A DNA stretch of 64,000 bases from JBPOFM01 sp041391925 (GCA_041391925.1 JAWKNA010000005.1:343533-407532), one strand, 5' to 3'. Shown: positions 53,498 through 63,407, numbered from the stretch's first letter. Notes: a model not told the origin generated them from the sequence alone. Numbers and translations are program-made.

Positions 53498-53945
53498 TGG
53501 CTACTGATATTCCTTTTTCTGCAAAATTTTTAAAATCCAACATATACTGAATGGATTGTTTTTTAAAGGCTTTCGGCATCAGCCACAACATGGACCGCAT
53601 TTTAAAATTCAACGGCATATAATCACTTACAGAAATCCATTTGGTGCTCCCATTTTCCATTTCCTTAAAAAAATTTTGTTGAAAGTTGCTTACACCTTCG
53701 GTAGAGTACGTTCCATGAAATTCATAGGGAAGGTTGTGATGGGTGACAGTTTCTATAATTGACATCCTGTTTTTTTCAAACTGATAATTCAATTTCATTT
53801 TGGCACCAACCATTCCAGGAAATCCAGAAATATGTTCTATAGAAACCAACCCCTTTTGCCAATGCTTCATGTTTTCTGCATTGTCAAATTTGGCCATAAA
53901 ACCATCCAATGGCAAATCCACAATAACTTCAGAAGTATACTTCAT
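53484..53945 (-). CDS. SRPBCC-fold (START/Bet v1-like) protein
   Basis: A 153 aa protein with the helix-grip pattern of the SRPBCC superfamily: KYTSEVIVDLPLDGFMAKFD (strand 1 and helix), NAENMKHWQKGLVSIEHI, and a C-terminal helix QSIQYMLDFKNFAEKG. These proteins bind lipids or other hydrophobic ligands. It precedes the 78 aa gene and overlaps it by 14 bp. Ligand unknown. Confidence 0.82.
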   Translation of the reverse strand: MKYTSEVIVDLPLDGFMAKFDNAENMKHWQKGLVSIEHISGFPGMVGAKMKLNYQFEKNRMSIIETVTHHNLPYEFHGTYSTEGVSNFQQNFFKEMENGSTKWISVSDYMPLNFKMRSMLWLMPKAFKKQSIQYMLDFKNFAEKGISVANATT

Positions 53946-54121
53946 TTCTCAAATGATTAAGGAGCATAAAGATATTTAACTTTTGGGTTATAAAAATGAT
54001 TGATAGTCCAAAGACCAAAAAATTAGTTGATCAAACCAAATAAGAAATGAAACGGGTTTTACACACTAAACCTTTTAATGAATCGTTTCAAAAAAGCAAG
54101 TCTTATAATAGATGATTTTAT

Positions 54122-54129
54122 TATTTTTG
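54122..54129 (+). promoter_or_regulatory. -7 box of the PPIase cassette
   Basis: TATTTTTG, a perfect TAnnTTTG, 27 bp before the ATG at 54157. It lies inside the reading frame opened by the earlier ATG at 54112, which supports the later start. Confidence 0.5.
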
Positions 54130-54156
54130 CGACAAGTTTTAAACTTAAATATCATT

Positions 54157-56103
54157 ATGTACCAAAAATTTTCATTTAGTGTGTTGATGCTATTGCTCAC
54201 GGCATTTTCATTTGCACAAAAAAACACCGATGACGTTTTATTCACAGTGGACGGCGAACCCGTAAAATCATCGGAATTTATCAGGGTTTACAATAAAAAT
54301 CTCGATTTGGTCAAGGACGAAAGTCAGAAAGATGTTGACACCTATTTACAACTCTTCATCAATTATCAATTAAAGATAAAGGAAGCTAAACGATTGGGGC
54401 TGGATACAATTCCAAAATACAAAAGAGAATTTGAAAGTTATAAAAAGCAGCTTTCCAAAAACTACATTTCTGACTCTAATGTCACAGAGGCTTTAGTCAA
54501 AGAAGCATATAACAGATCGACCCAAGATGTGAAGGCGTCACATATTTTGATTCGTTTAGATGAAGCCGAAAAAGACACCTTGAAGGTTTACAATCAATTG
54601 ATGGAGTTGCGTGAACGTGTGAAGAATGAAGGTTTTGAAAAAGTGAAAAAAGAAGTTCATAACGGAAGCACAATTTTCGCAGAAGATTTGGGCTGGTTTT
54701 CAGCATTTAAAATGGTATATGAGTTTGAAAACGCCGCTTACAATACCAAAGTAGGAGAAATTTCGCTGCCTTTCAGAACCCGTTTTGGGTATCATATTGT
54801 CAAGGTTGAAGATAAACGCCCATCTCGTGGTGAGGTTACAGTGGCTCACATTATGGTTTCCAACAAACAAACGGACAGTTTGCTAGATCCTGAAGTGCGT
54901 ATAAATGAAATCTATAAAAAAATAAATCAAGGAGAGAATTTTGAATCGTTGGCAAGACAATTCTCAGATGATAAAAGCTCTGCCAGCAATGGTGGATTAC
55001 TGTCACCTTTTACGGGAGGACAACTGAGTTCACAAGAATTTGAAGATATGGCATTCAGTTTGTCAGAACCTGGACAAATTTCGAAACCATTTGAAACTGA
55101 GTATGGATGGCATATCATGAAATTGATTTCCAAGAAAGGCATACAGCCATTTGAGGAAGTTAAAGTAGAGTTGGAAAACAAAGTTAAGCACGATGTACGC
55201 TCCAGTCTGATCAACACAGCCTTGGCAACAAAATTGAAAAAGAAATATGGTGTCATTGATGACCCTAAAAAAATCGCATATTTCTCTTCTATTTTATCCA
55301 ATGACTTTTTCAGCAGGGCTTGGGCAATTCCAACAAATTTGGATGGTGATAAAGAGCTCTTTAAGATTGAAAACACCTCGGTGACTTATAATGAGTTTGC
55401 GGGCCACTTACTATCTACCCAAAAAGCATATATTGGAAAATCGATACCATTCGCTGATATCGTCAACAAAGAATATAAAGAATTTCAAGAAGGCAAAATT
55501 CTAAAATATCATGAGGAAAATCTTGAATTTGAAAACGAAGATTTTGCACAGATTCTCAAAGAATATAGAGATGGTCTTTTACTTTTTGATTTGATGGAAA
55601 AAGAAGTTTGGAATGCCGCAGCACAAGATACATTGGGCTTGAAAAAATATTACGAAGCACACAAATCTGATTATGTTTGGAAAGACAGGGTTGATGCAGT
55701 CTTGGCAACTTCAGCCAAACAGAGCGATATAGAAAAAGTGAAAGCTATGTTTGAAAAAGGTATGTCTGATGATGAGATTAGTTCCAAACTCAATTCGGAA
55801 GCAGAACAAAAAGTTATTTTCACAAAGGGAATTATGGAAACCGACCATCAAGCACTACCGAAAAATCTTGAATTGAAAGAAGGTATTTCAAAAGTGTATC
55901 AATACAATGATGCCTATCATGTGGTAATGATCAATAAAGTAATTTCAAGCACCAATAAAAGTTTTGAAGAAGCCAAGGGCAGGGTCATAAGCGATTATCA
56001 AAACAATATTGAAGAAAATTGGCTAAAATCACTCCATGATCGCTACAAAGTAGATATCAATTCTAAAGTGCTTAAAAACATAAAAAACCAACTCCTGAAA
56101 TAA
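54157..56103 (+). CDS. Periplasmic parvulin-type PPIase with two rotamase domains
   Basis: A 648 aa SurA-like chaperone and prolyl isomerase. Signal peptide MYQKFSFSVLMLLLTAFSFA, a SurA-N-like helical region, then two parvulin domains: VKASHILIRLDEAEKDTLK with FGYHIVKVEDKRP, and VTVAHIMVSNKQTD with YGWHIMKLISKKG. A third of the protein follows as a helical C-terminal region. It likely helps outer-membrane proteins fold. The ATG at 54157 is chosen because the signal peptide begins there and a promoter box lies before it. It heads a four-gene cassette with a 1 bp or smaller gap to the next gene. Confidence 0.92.
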   Translation: MYQKFSFSVLMLLLTAFSFAQKNTDDVLFTVDGEPVKSSEFIRVYNKNLDLVKDESQKDVDTYLQLFINYQLKIKEAKRLGLDTIPKYKREFESYKKQLSKNYISDSNVTEALVKEAYNRSTQDVKASHILIRLDEAEKDTLKVYNQLMELRERVKNEGFEKVKKEVHNGSTIFAEDLGWFSAFKMVYEFENAAYNTKVGEISLPFRTRFGYHIVKVEDKRPSRGEVTVAHIMVSNKQTDSLLDPEVRINEIYKKINQGENFESLARQFSDDKSSASNGGLLSPFTGGQLSSQEFEDMAFSLSEPGQISKPFETEYGWHIMKLISKKGIQPFEEVKVELENKVKHDVRSSLINTALATKLKKKYGVIDDPKKIAYFSSILSNDFFSRAWAIPTNLDGDKELFKIENTSVTYNEFAGHLLSTQKAYIGKSIPFADIVNKEYKEFQEGKILKYHEENLEFENEDFAQILKEYRDGLLLFDLMEKEVWNAAAQDTLGLKKYYEAHKSDYVWKDRVDAVLATSAKQSDIEKVKAMFEKGMSDDEISSKLNSEAEQKVIFTKGIMETDHQALPKNLELKEGISKVYQYNDAYHVVMINKVISSTNKSFEEAKGRVISDYQNNIEENWLKSLHDRYKVDINSKVLKNIKNQLLK

Positions 56104-56964
56104 TTGCTTAAAAAAATTCTATATATATGTATTGTTTGCGTTTGCTGTGCTTCCTGTAATTTTTTCAAACAAACTGATGATAGGGAACCAATAGCAAGGG
56201 TCAATGATTCATATTTGTATGAGGATGACATCAAGGATTTGGTAGCCAAAGGCACATCACCTGAAGACAGTACTCTACTTATCAACGGGTTCATTACACG
56301 TTGGGCCACCCAATTATTGCTCGTTGATGGGTCAAGACGCAATTTGCCACAAAACATGCAGGATGAATTTAGCAAACTGGTAGACCAATATAAAAAGGAT
56401 CTTTACACTAAAGCCTATTTGGAAGCGTTGGTAAAAAAATCAATAGATACCGTTGTTTCCTATGCGGATGCAAATGAATTCTACCAAAGCAATAAAGAAA
56501 CTTTCAAACTCAATGACGAGCTCCTGAAATTTAGATATGTAGCCATTCCTTTAAATGCTGTTAATAAAGATGACATCACAAAGCGATTTACCCGGTTTTC
56601 AGATAAAGATCGCAGATACCTTGACTCCCTTTCGGTGCAATTCAAATCATATTCTTTAAATGATTCTATATGGATCAAAGTTTCACAGGTCGTTGAAAAG
56701 ATTCCAGTGGTGACTGCGGACAACAAAAAAGAACTGTTAAAAAAATCTAATTTTATACAGCTCAAAGATTCAATAGACCTATATTTGATGCAAATTAATG
56801 ATGTGCGATTGCAAAACGATTATGCACCATTGGAGTTTGTAAAACCTACCATTAACCAGATTCTCATTAACAAGCGCAAATTAGAACTCATCAAACAACT
56901 TGAAAAAGATATTACAAAAGATGCTATTAAAAACAATCAATTTGAAATTTATAATCAACAGTAA
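56104..56964 (+). CDS. SurA-N-like chaperone lipoprotein
   Basis: A 286 aa protein starting at TTG 56104, directly after the preceding stop. The signal KKILYICIVCVCCASCNFF has a lipobox. The body resembles the helical chaperone part of SurA/PrsA (ARVNDSYLYEDDIKDLVAKG and a C-terminal YAPLEFVKPTINQILINKRK), but no parvulin motif is present. It probably binds unfolded envelope proteins. It overlaps the next gene by 23 bp. Confidence 0.82.
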   Translation: MLKKILYICIVCVCCASCNFFKQTDDREPIARVNDSYLYEDDIKDLVAKGTSPEDSTLLINGFITRWATQLLLVDGSRRNLPQNMQDEFSKLVDQYKKDLYTKAYLEALVKKSIDTVVSYADANEFYQSNKETFKLNDELLKFRYVAIPLNAVNKDDITKRFTRFSDKDRRYLDSLSVQFKSYSLNDSIWIKVSQVVEKIPVVTADNKKELLKKSNFIQLKDSIDLYLMQINDVRLQNDYAPLEFVKPTINQILINKRKLELIKQLEKDITKDAIKNNQFEIYNQQ

Positions 56965-58381
56965 GCTAGCTCTTACGTTTTTGGCTCTTTTGAGCATCAA
57001 TATCATCAATTCCCAAGAAATCATTGCCGATCAGGTCGCAGAAAACACTACAGCTGTAGACACGCTTAAATCGAGTAATCAACGTGTCAAGGTTGATGGT
57101 GTGGTTGCGGTTGTAGGGGATTTTGTCATTTTGGATTCTGATATTGACAAGGAATTTTTGCAATTGCAGGCGCGTGGTGTCACCACCACCGAAATTTCCA
57201 GATGCGAACTTTTTGGAAAACTGTTAGAAGATAAATTATATGCCCACAGTGCCATTCAGGATAGTATCACAGTCAAAGAACTGGAAATACGTTCCAATAT
57301 TGATCAACAGATTGCCGCATTTCTTGAGGAAACCAATGGTTCTATGGAAGAGTTGCTTAAATTTTACAATAAAGATTCCGAGCAAGCTTTGAGGGAAGAA
57401 ATGTTTGAGATTAATAAAAACCAGCAATTGGCCTACGAGATGCAACGAAAGATTGTGGAAGATATTGAGGTAACTCCTGAAGAAGTGAGGGAGTATTTCA
57501 ACAGCATTCCCAAAGATGAACGCCCTGTGTTTGGTACCGAGCTAAAAGTAGCACAAATTGTAGTGATTCCTAAAATAACGGAAGTTGAGCGACAAAAGGC
57601 AATCAACAAACTAAAAGAGTTTAAGGCCGATATTCTTGAGAATGGTGCCAGTTTCACGACCAAAGCAACATTTTATTCCGACGATATGGGCTCTAGAAAA
57701 ACTGGAGGAAAATTGCCTCCAATGAACAGGAGCCGCCCACAAATGGTCAAAGAATTTAGGGATGTGGCCTTTTCACTCGAAGAAGGGGAAATTTCTGAAC
57801 CTTTCGAAACCGATTTTGGATACCATATTATTTGGCTAGAAAAAATCAGAGGGCAAGAATATGATGTAAGGCACATTTTGATTCGTCCGGAAGTGACACA
57901 AGAAGCCATTAAAGAAGCAAAGGCCAAAATTGATACCATACGTGCGCGAATTGTACGAGGTGAAATTAAATTTGCGGATGCCGCAAGGGAATTGAGCGAT
58001 GAAAAGGAAACAAAACAAGATGGAGGTCAGCTGATCAATCCAAAAACCCAGGACTACAATTTCGAGTTGACCAAAATGGATCCGGAATTATATTCACAAA
58101 TACAGAATTTAAAAGACAACGAAGTAAGTTTGGTGCTTCAGGATGAAGACAGAATCAATAGGATTAAATTCAAAATATTGACCGTTACGGATAGGGTGGA
58201 TGAACATGAAGCCGACTTTGCCAGGGATTATCTGAAGATAAAAAATTTAACAATTCAGGACAAACAATTCAAGGAAATAGGAAAGTGGCAGGATGAAAAA
58301 ATCAAGGATACTTACATCAATATCAATGGTGAGTATCGGGATTGTAACTTTACAAGTAATTGGTTAAAAAAAGAAAAATAG
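56942..58381 (+). CDS. SurA-like periplasmic PPIase
   Basis: A 479 aa chaperone from the TTG at 56942, where the signal peptide KFIINSKLALTFLALLSINI begins; the earlier TTG at 56900 would put 14 extra residues before it. A SurA N-domain (VDGVVAVVGDFVILDSDIDK) is followed by two parvulin domains: LKVAQIVVIPKITE with FGYHIIWLEKIRGQ, and VRHILIRPEVTQEA with ELSDEKETKQDGGQL. It overlaps the lipoprotein gene by 23 bp. Confidence 0.9.
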   Translation: MKFIINSKLALTFLALLSINIINSQEIIADQVAENTTAVDTLKSSNQRVKVDGVVAVVGDFVILDSDIDKEFLQLQARGVTTTEISRCELFGKLLEDKLYAHSAIQDSITVKELEIRSNIDQQIAAFLEETNGSMEELLKFYNKDSEQALREEMFEINKNQQLAYEMQRKIVEDIEVTPEEVREYFNSIPKDERPVFGTELKVAQIVVIPKITEVERQKAINKLKEFKADILENGASFTTKATFYSDDMGSRKTGGKLPPMNRSRPQMVKEFRDVAFSLEEGEISEPFETDFGYHIIWLEKIRGQEYDVRHILIRPEVTQEAIKEAKAKIDTIRARIVRGEIKFADAARELSDEKETKQDGGQLINPKTQDYNFELTKMDPELYSQIQNLKDNEVSLVLQDEDRINRIKFKILTVTDRVDEHEADFARDYLKIKNLTIQDKQFKEIGKWQDEKIKDTYININGEYRDCNFTSNWLKKEK

Positions 58382-58382
58382 T

Positions 58383-59336
58383 ATGTCTGATGTCGCAGCT
58401 GTAGAACAGTTTGTAAAAAAATATAAAGCATTAAAATCCGAAATTGCCAAGGTCATCGTTGGACAGGATGAGGTGGTCAACCAAATTCTGATTTCTATTT
58501 TTTCGAGTGGTCATGCATTGTTGATTGGAGTTCCTGGATTGGCAAAAACTTTGATGGTCAATACAATTGCTCAAGCCTTGGGATTGGATTTTAAGCGCAT
58601 TCAATTCACGCCAGATTTAATGCCTAGTGACATTCTAGGCAGTGAAATTTTGAACGAAAACAGACATTTCAAGTTCATCAAAGGTCCAATTTTTGCCAAC
58701 ATCATTCTTGCCGACGAAATCAACCGTACTCCTCCAAAAACACAAGCTGCTTTATTGGAAGCCATGCAAGAACGAGCCGTAACTGTTGCTGGGCATCATT
58801 ATAATTTGAATTTGCCTTATTTTGTATTGGCAACCCAAAACCCAATCGAGCAGGAGGGAACCTATCCATTACCTGAGGCGCAATTGGACCGTTTTATGTT
58901 TGCCATCTATTTGGAATATCCTTCTTTTGCTGAAGAAGTACAAGTTGTAAAATCAACTACAACAGACATTCAAGCAACTGTGAACCCGTTATTTTCAGCA
59001 CAGGAAATCATTGATTTTCAACATTTGATTCGTCGAATTCCTGTGGCCGATAATGTGATTGAATATGCCGTGAGCATGGTTGGAAAAACGAGACCAAACG
59101 ATGCTTCTGCATCTGAACTGGTAAAAGAATTTGTAGATTGGGGCGCAGGGCCAAGAGCTTCTCAGAATTTGATTCTTGCAGCGAAAACACATGCCGCTAT
59201 CCATGGTAAATTTTCACCCGATATTGAGAATGTTCAAGCGGTTGCCAACGGAATCCTTCGACACAGAATCATCAAGAATTATAAAGCCGAAGCCGAAGGT
59301 GTTTCTGACTCACAAATTATTGAGAGTTTGTTTTAA
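58383..59336 (+). CDS. MoxR-type AAA+ ATPase
   Basis: The 317 aa AAA+ protein has Walker A GVPGLAKT (about 55-62), Walker B ILADEINRTPPKTQAALLEA, sensor LATQNPIEQEGTYPLPEAQL and the Arg-finger region. MoxR proteins remodel partner proteins, often together with VWA-domain proteins; none lies in this window. It begins 1 bp after the SurA-like stop, so it completes the four-gene cassette. Confidence 0.93.
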   Translation: MSDVAAVEQFVKKYKALKSEIAKVIVGQDEVVNQILISIFSSGHALLIGVPGLAKTLMVNTIAQALGLDFKRIQFTPDLMPSDILGSEILNENRHFKFIKGPIFANIILADEINRTPPKTQAALLEAMQERAVTVAGHHYNLNLPYFVLATQNPIEQEGTYPLPEAQLDRFMFAIYLEYPSFAEEVQVVKSTTTDIQATVNPLFSAQEIIDFQHLIRRIPVADNVIEYAVSMVGKTRPNDASASELVKEFVDWGAGPRASQNLILAAKTHAAIHGKFSPDIENVQAVANGILRHRIIKNYKAEAEGVSDSQIIESLF

Positions 59337-59340
59337 AAAT

Positions 59341-60333
59341 TCAATCCATTGAGATAGCCTGACTTATTTCTTTAAGGTCTTTATCATTGATATTATAAGA
59401 TTTTCTTTCTGAAGAATAGATAACTTCTCCTGTAACACTGTTAATGATGGAAAGAATTTGGTGTTCATTGAACTGTGTATTCATCAAATAATAGAAATCA
59501 TCACCGGAAAGTATTTTGTTGTTCAAATCGTCATATGACAGCAATTTGTATTTGTAATTATAATCCTCGAACAATTCCTCTGCTTTGTCAATACTTTTTA
59601 GTTTACCGGTAAAAGGTGCAACTCTTTTTAATATCCATTGAGGAGCATAGAGCGTCTTTTCTTTCAGCAGTACCATTTTTGATTGATCGATAACTTTATC
59701 TGTCAGATCAATTTTTTTTCGGTCCATCAGACCCTTGTTCAAGATCTGAAAGTAATTCTTGATGTATCCTAAAAAGAAATTGTAAAAATCTGGCTCATCT
59801 GATATTTCTTTTGCGGCCTTCTTGTTATATGATGGTTGCATTTCATATCGATTGTGCATACTTTGTGTAAAGAAGACTTCTGCCAATTTAAGTATATCAG
59901 GATCCTTTTTACCTTTCTTCTTCACTTCTACATTGTAGTAAGATATGAGCTCAAATTTATATGCAAACCAAGAGTTAACAGTGGTTTTATAGCCATTCCT
60001 ATCACGAACCATTTGATATCCCTTATCATGGATCCTGATAATCGTATTTCCCTTCTCCATCAAATTATTTTCGTCATAATCTGTTTCTGCAATAAAGTTG
60101 ATTTTATTGTATGTCCATACGTCTGAAATTATCTTTTTTGTGGCTTCATAATCCAAAGATTCGGGTACAACGAAATAGGTTATTGTTTGGTCCAAAAAAT
60201 CAAAATATTTATCATCGATATCTCGGATGTATAAATTAGTAGGAGATACTGTACGGCCAATGCTTACTTGGGCTTCTAAACTAACATAAGTTATAAGTAA
60301 ACACCAAAGTATAATTTTCTTCATAAAATTCAT
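59341..60333 (-). CDS. Secreted protein of unknown function
   Basis: A 330 aa protein with a signal peptide (KKIILWCLLITYVSLEAQ). Start may be the Met codon at 60333 or the one at 60324; the signal peptide reads well from either. The body is charged, with DVWTYNKINFIAETDYDENN and a repeated K/D-rich helical part. I do not recognise the family. It converges with moxR (4 bp gap). Confidence 0.72.
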   Translation of the reverse strand: MNFMKKIILWCLLITYVSLEAQVSIGRTVSPTNLYIRDIDDKYFDFLDQTITYFVVPESLDYEATKKIISDVWTYNKINFIAETDYDENNLMEKGNTIIRIHDKGYQMVRDRNGYKTTVNSWFAYKFELISYYNVEVKKKGKKDPDILKLAEVFFTQSMHNRYEMQPSYNKKAAKEISDEPDFYNFFLGYIKNYFQILNKGLMDRKKIDLTDKVIDQSKMVLLKEKTLYAPQWILKRVAPFTGKLKSIDKAEELFEDYNYKYKLLSYDDLNNKILSGDDFYYLMNTQFNEHQILSIINSVTGEVIYSSERKSYNINDKDLKEISQAISMD

Positions 60334-60355
60334 AAATAATTTAATTGTTAAAAAA

Positions 60356-60946
60356 CTAATTTAATAAAAATTTAATATCATAGGTCAATCGTTCAACTTC
60401 TTCGTTAACCAAAAGATTATAAAACCCTCGAATCTGCTGCTTTTTATCCACCAAAGCCACATAGCTGCTATGATAAAAATCCGTTCCCTCTTCATTGGGT
60501 TTGAAGTTGGTCATAAAAAGATTGGCTTGCTGTCTGGTGTTGTCCAAAGTAGAACGAACAAACTGCCATTTTTCTGGAGGAATGCCTGTGGCATCCGAAT
60601 AATTTTTCAAAACCTCAATGGAATCATTTTCTGGGTCGATGGTGTGTGAAATGATCAAAAAATCATCATTGCTGTTGAATGTATCTGCAATTGTTATCAA
60701 TTTTGTACGCATTGGCGGACAAATGCTTGGGCATCGCGTAAAGAAAAAGTTAGCAATGCATACCTTGTTTTTAATGGCGTCGGTTGAAAACGTTTCGCTT
60801 AACTGATTTGTAAAGTTTTCATAGGTAATTGTATAATTGATTTTCTTACCAGATTCATCAATCTTATAACTCAAAATGGGTAATTCTTTTGAATTTGATT
60901 GGCACCCAAGAATAAAAAAAAATATAATCAGTAATGAAACTTTCAT
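60356..60946 (-). CDS. SCO1/SenC-type copper chaperone
   Basis: A 196 aa membrane-tethered thioredoxin-fold protein, with a hydrophobic N-terminus ending ILGCQSNS (possible lipobox). The copper site is FFFTRCPSICPPMR (Cys-x3-Cys) with the distal His in FYHSSYVAL. It loads the CuA site of cytochrome oxidase or similar. It shares its start with the end of the next gene upstream on this strand (60946), which may encode a copper protein. Confidence 0.88.
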   Translation of the reverse strand: MKVSLLIIFFFILGCQSNSKELPILSYKIDESGKKINYTITYENFTNQLSETFSTDAIKNKVCIANFFFTRCPSICPPMRTKLITIADTFNSNDDFLIISHTIDPENDSIEVLKNYSDATGIPPEKWQFVRSTLDNTRQQANLFMTNFKPNEEGTDFYHSSYVALVDKKQQIRGFYNLLVNEEVERLTYDIKFLLN

Positions 60947-62091
60947 TATTTTGAATTGTAGACTTTCAATTTTTCCGCCATTTGCTTATCATACAAAAAC
61001 ACAAACATACTCGCCATCATATCCTGATTCACATTAGTGGTATTGTTCGTTTTCAAAACCAATTCATAATGATGGTCAGGATATAAAATAATGCCTTCTT
61101 CGCTCGAAAAATAAGAGACTTTTTTCAAACCGATTTTATCTTTGTAATTATCAGCTTTTGAAACAAATAATGAGGAATCCATGGTTTTGTCCCGTAACTC
61201 CAATTCTTCTGCAAAAGGATGCAAATGAACTGCAATCTGATGCATGGTTGTGCTATCTTTTAATTGCAATTGTTTTGTTATGTCATATCGATAGATTTCT
61301 TTTCCAGGAAATATCACCCAGTGCCCAGACAGATGATGGCCTTCATCATCAATATAGCTGTGGTTCTTGGTCTCAACTGGTAAACACATATTCGGATTGT
61401 TTTCCGTTGGACCTTGGAATGGTTTGTCATTATCATAAGGAAGCATCACGAAAACGGTTCGGCTCATCAATGGTTTCATTTGGGGAGAATTTTGCTTAAA
61501 ACCTAAAGTCACATCATGTTTTACCGTAAATGCATCACCTCTTATGTTGTGATTGAGTGTTTGTGTTGCCACGAATAAGTTTTCATTTGTAAATACTGGA
61601 AACCCGAATCCGTCGGGAAACTTGTAAGATTCAATACCATTGCTCATGGAAGTTAACCGTGGATATTGTTCACCGATTCTGTCGTTTAAATTCCAACGTG
61701 CATAATGTTCACCATCATAAAAATCGATATTGGTGTGGCACACATAATCATTGGACAATTGATCTACTTCATTGGTGCTGACAGCTTTGGTTTCAAAAGA
61801 GGTGAGCCAGACCAAATCATCTTTGGTATAATCAATTTGAAAGGAGGTCATCGCCTTAGGTCCTTCCATCGATTTATAGATATTGTCGATGACCAAGGTG
61901 GGCGTAAAAAGTGAAATTGTAGAATCTGTAGTCACTATATTCCAAGTATCATCCACCAGGCCCAATTTATGATATACACTGGTTTTGATGATTGCTTTGT
62001 GCCGATTGGGAAGTTTCAAATAATAAATTCCACCAACAATCATGAAGATAATCAACAAAAAAATTGAATATTTTAGTATTTTGGAGGTCAT
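60946..62091 (-). CDS. Membrane-anchored protein, possibly copper-binding PHM-like
   Basis: A 381 aa protein with one N-terminal helix (ILKYSIFLLIIFMIVGGIYY) and a periplasmic domain. It has His clusters and a His-x-His motif: YVCHTNIDF, TQTLNHNIRG, DDEGHHLSGHW and IAVHLHPFAEELELRD, followed by a Met-rich MMASMF. These recall the copper sites of the peptidylglycine monooxygenase (PHM) fold, in which a His-x-His and a Met bind one copper. The assignment is tentative. Overlap with a SCO1-type copper chaperone gene supports a metal link. Confidence 0.5.
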   Translation of the reverse strand: MTSKILKYSIFLLIIFMIVGGIYYLKLPNRHKAIIKTSVYHKLGLVDDTWNIVTTDSTISLFTPTLVIDNIYKSMEGPKAMTSFQIDYTKDDLVWLTSFETKAVSTNEVDQLSNDYVCHTNIDFYDGEHYARWNLNDRIGEQYPRLTSMSNGIESYKFPDGFGFPVFTNENLFVATQTLNHNIRGDAFTVKHDVTLGFKQNSPQMKPLMSRTVFVMLPYDNDKPFQGPTENNPNMCLPVETKNHSYIDDEGHHLSGHWVIFPGKEIYRYDITKQLQLKDSTTMHQIAVHLHPFAEELELRDKTMDSSLFVSKADNYKDKIGLKKVSYFSSEEGIILYPDHHYELVLKTNNTTNVNQDMMASMFVFLYDKQMAEKLKVYNSK

Positions 62092-62130
62092 TTATAATTG
62101 CTTTCTTGCCTAACAAATTAACGCTTTTTT

Positions 62131-63267
62131 ATGCAAATAGACTATAGTAAACGGATTTTTGGTCTCGACCTGATGCGTGCCGTTGCTATTATGATGGTCG
62201 TTTTTTCTCACATCCGATGGATTACACCCAATGCCAGGAGTATCATTCCAGATCTTATGAGTATTTCTGGAGTCATGGGCGTGGAGATATTTTTCTGCCT
62301 GAGCGGTTTTTTGATTGGCAGAATACTTTACAAAATGTATATGTCTGAAAATTTCAGTTTCAAACATGTGTTTTATTTTTGGATAAGACGCTGGTTTCGG
62401 ACGCTTCCAAACTATTATTTGGCTCTGTTAATGAATATCCTTATTGTGTTTTATATAGGGAGTCAACTGCCAGAACATATATGGCGATACTTCTTTTTCC
62501 TACATAATTTTGCAACCGAAATGCCATGGTTTTTTGCAGAATCATGGAGTTTGTCCATAGAGGAATTCGCCTATATACTTGGACCTTTACTATTGTACTC
62601 AACCTTATTTTTCAAAACAAAAACCTCAAAATCAAGAATGTTCCTCATAGTGACTATGTTCATTATTCTGGTCTTTTTTGTTTCAAAATGTATATACAAT
62701 CAAAACGAACCCATCAGAGATATGCGCCATTGGAATGTCAATGTCAAAGGAATGGTCATCTATAGAATTGATGCTATTTATTATGGCGTGCTCGCAGCTT
62801 ATTTTTCGATTGTAAAGCCTAGTTTTTGGATAAAAATAAAATATCCAACATTTATAGTCGGCATTTTTGGACTATTGATTTTGAATACCTTGATACCAAT
62901 GTATCGTATTTTTATCGGAACACATCCGATGTTTTGGAATGTGTGGTATTTTGTCATTAAATCCATTTCCATTAGTGCAACTCTACCTTTATTAAGTAGC
63001 ATGAAATCTGCTCCCAAAAGTATCTTGAAACCTATAACTTACATAAGCATCCTATCGTATGCCATGTATCTGTTGCACTATTCAATTGTGATGCAATTGA
63101 TGAAACATTTTATTCCAACAGAAGATTTAGCCGGATTGGATATTGCTGTCTTCATCCTTGTTTATATATTGTTAACAATGATTCTGTCCTATCTTCTCTA
63201 TACTTTTTATGAAAAACCATTGATGGATTTAAGAGATTCGAGGACAATAAAGAATCATTACAAATAA
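62131..63267 (+). CDS. Acyltransferase-3 family membrane protein (OafA/YrhL-like)
   Basis: A 378 aa inner-membrane protein of about ten helices. It begins RIFGLDLMRAVAIMMVVFSH, with the conserved His of the family, and has FFCLSGFLIGRILYKM and FRTLPNYYLALL, where the Arg is usual. AESWSLSIEEFAYILGPLLL is the typical E-S-W-S-L-S-I-E-E segment. Such proteins O-acetylate glycans. It lies far from the polysaccharide locus, so its acceptor is open. It is divergent from the copper-protein pair. Confidence 0.88.
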   Translation: MQIDYSKRIFGLDLMRAVAIMMVVFSHIRWITPNARSIIPDLMSISGVMGVEIFFCLSGFLIGRILYKMYMSENFSFKHVFYFWIRRWFRTLPNYYLALLMNILIVFYIGSQLPEHIWRYFFFLHNFATEMPWFFAESWSLSIEEFAYILGPLLLYSTLFFKTKTSKSRMFLIVTMFIILVFFVSKCIYNQNEPIRDMRHWNVNVKGMVIYRIDAIYYGVLAAYFSIVKPSFWIKIKYPTFIVGIFGLLILNTLIPMYRIFIGTHPMFWNVWYFVIKSISISATLPLLSSMKSAPKSILKPITYISILSYAMYLLHYSIVMQLMKHFIPTEDLAGLDIAVFILVYILLTMILSYLLYTFYEKPLMDLRDSRTIKNHYK

Positions 63268-63407
63268 CAGAATTTATTGAAATGATATTTTTTACTATTG
63301 GATTTTGATAATTGCTTAATTATATTCTGAAAAATAATCTGTTTATTGATTTATATTTATGAAATTGTGCGGTCTGTTACATATTTTTAAATGTCTTTGA
63401 AAATTCG

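Noticed and set aside
54112..54157. ATG at 54112 as start of the PPIase
   Set aside because: A perfect -7 box lies within this stretch, and the signal peptide begins at the ATG at 54157.
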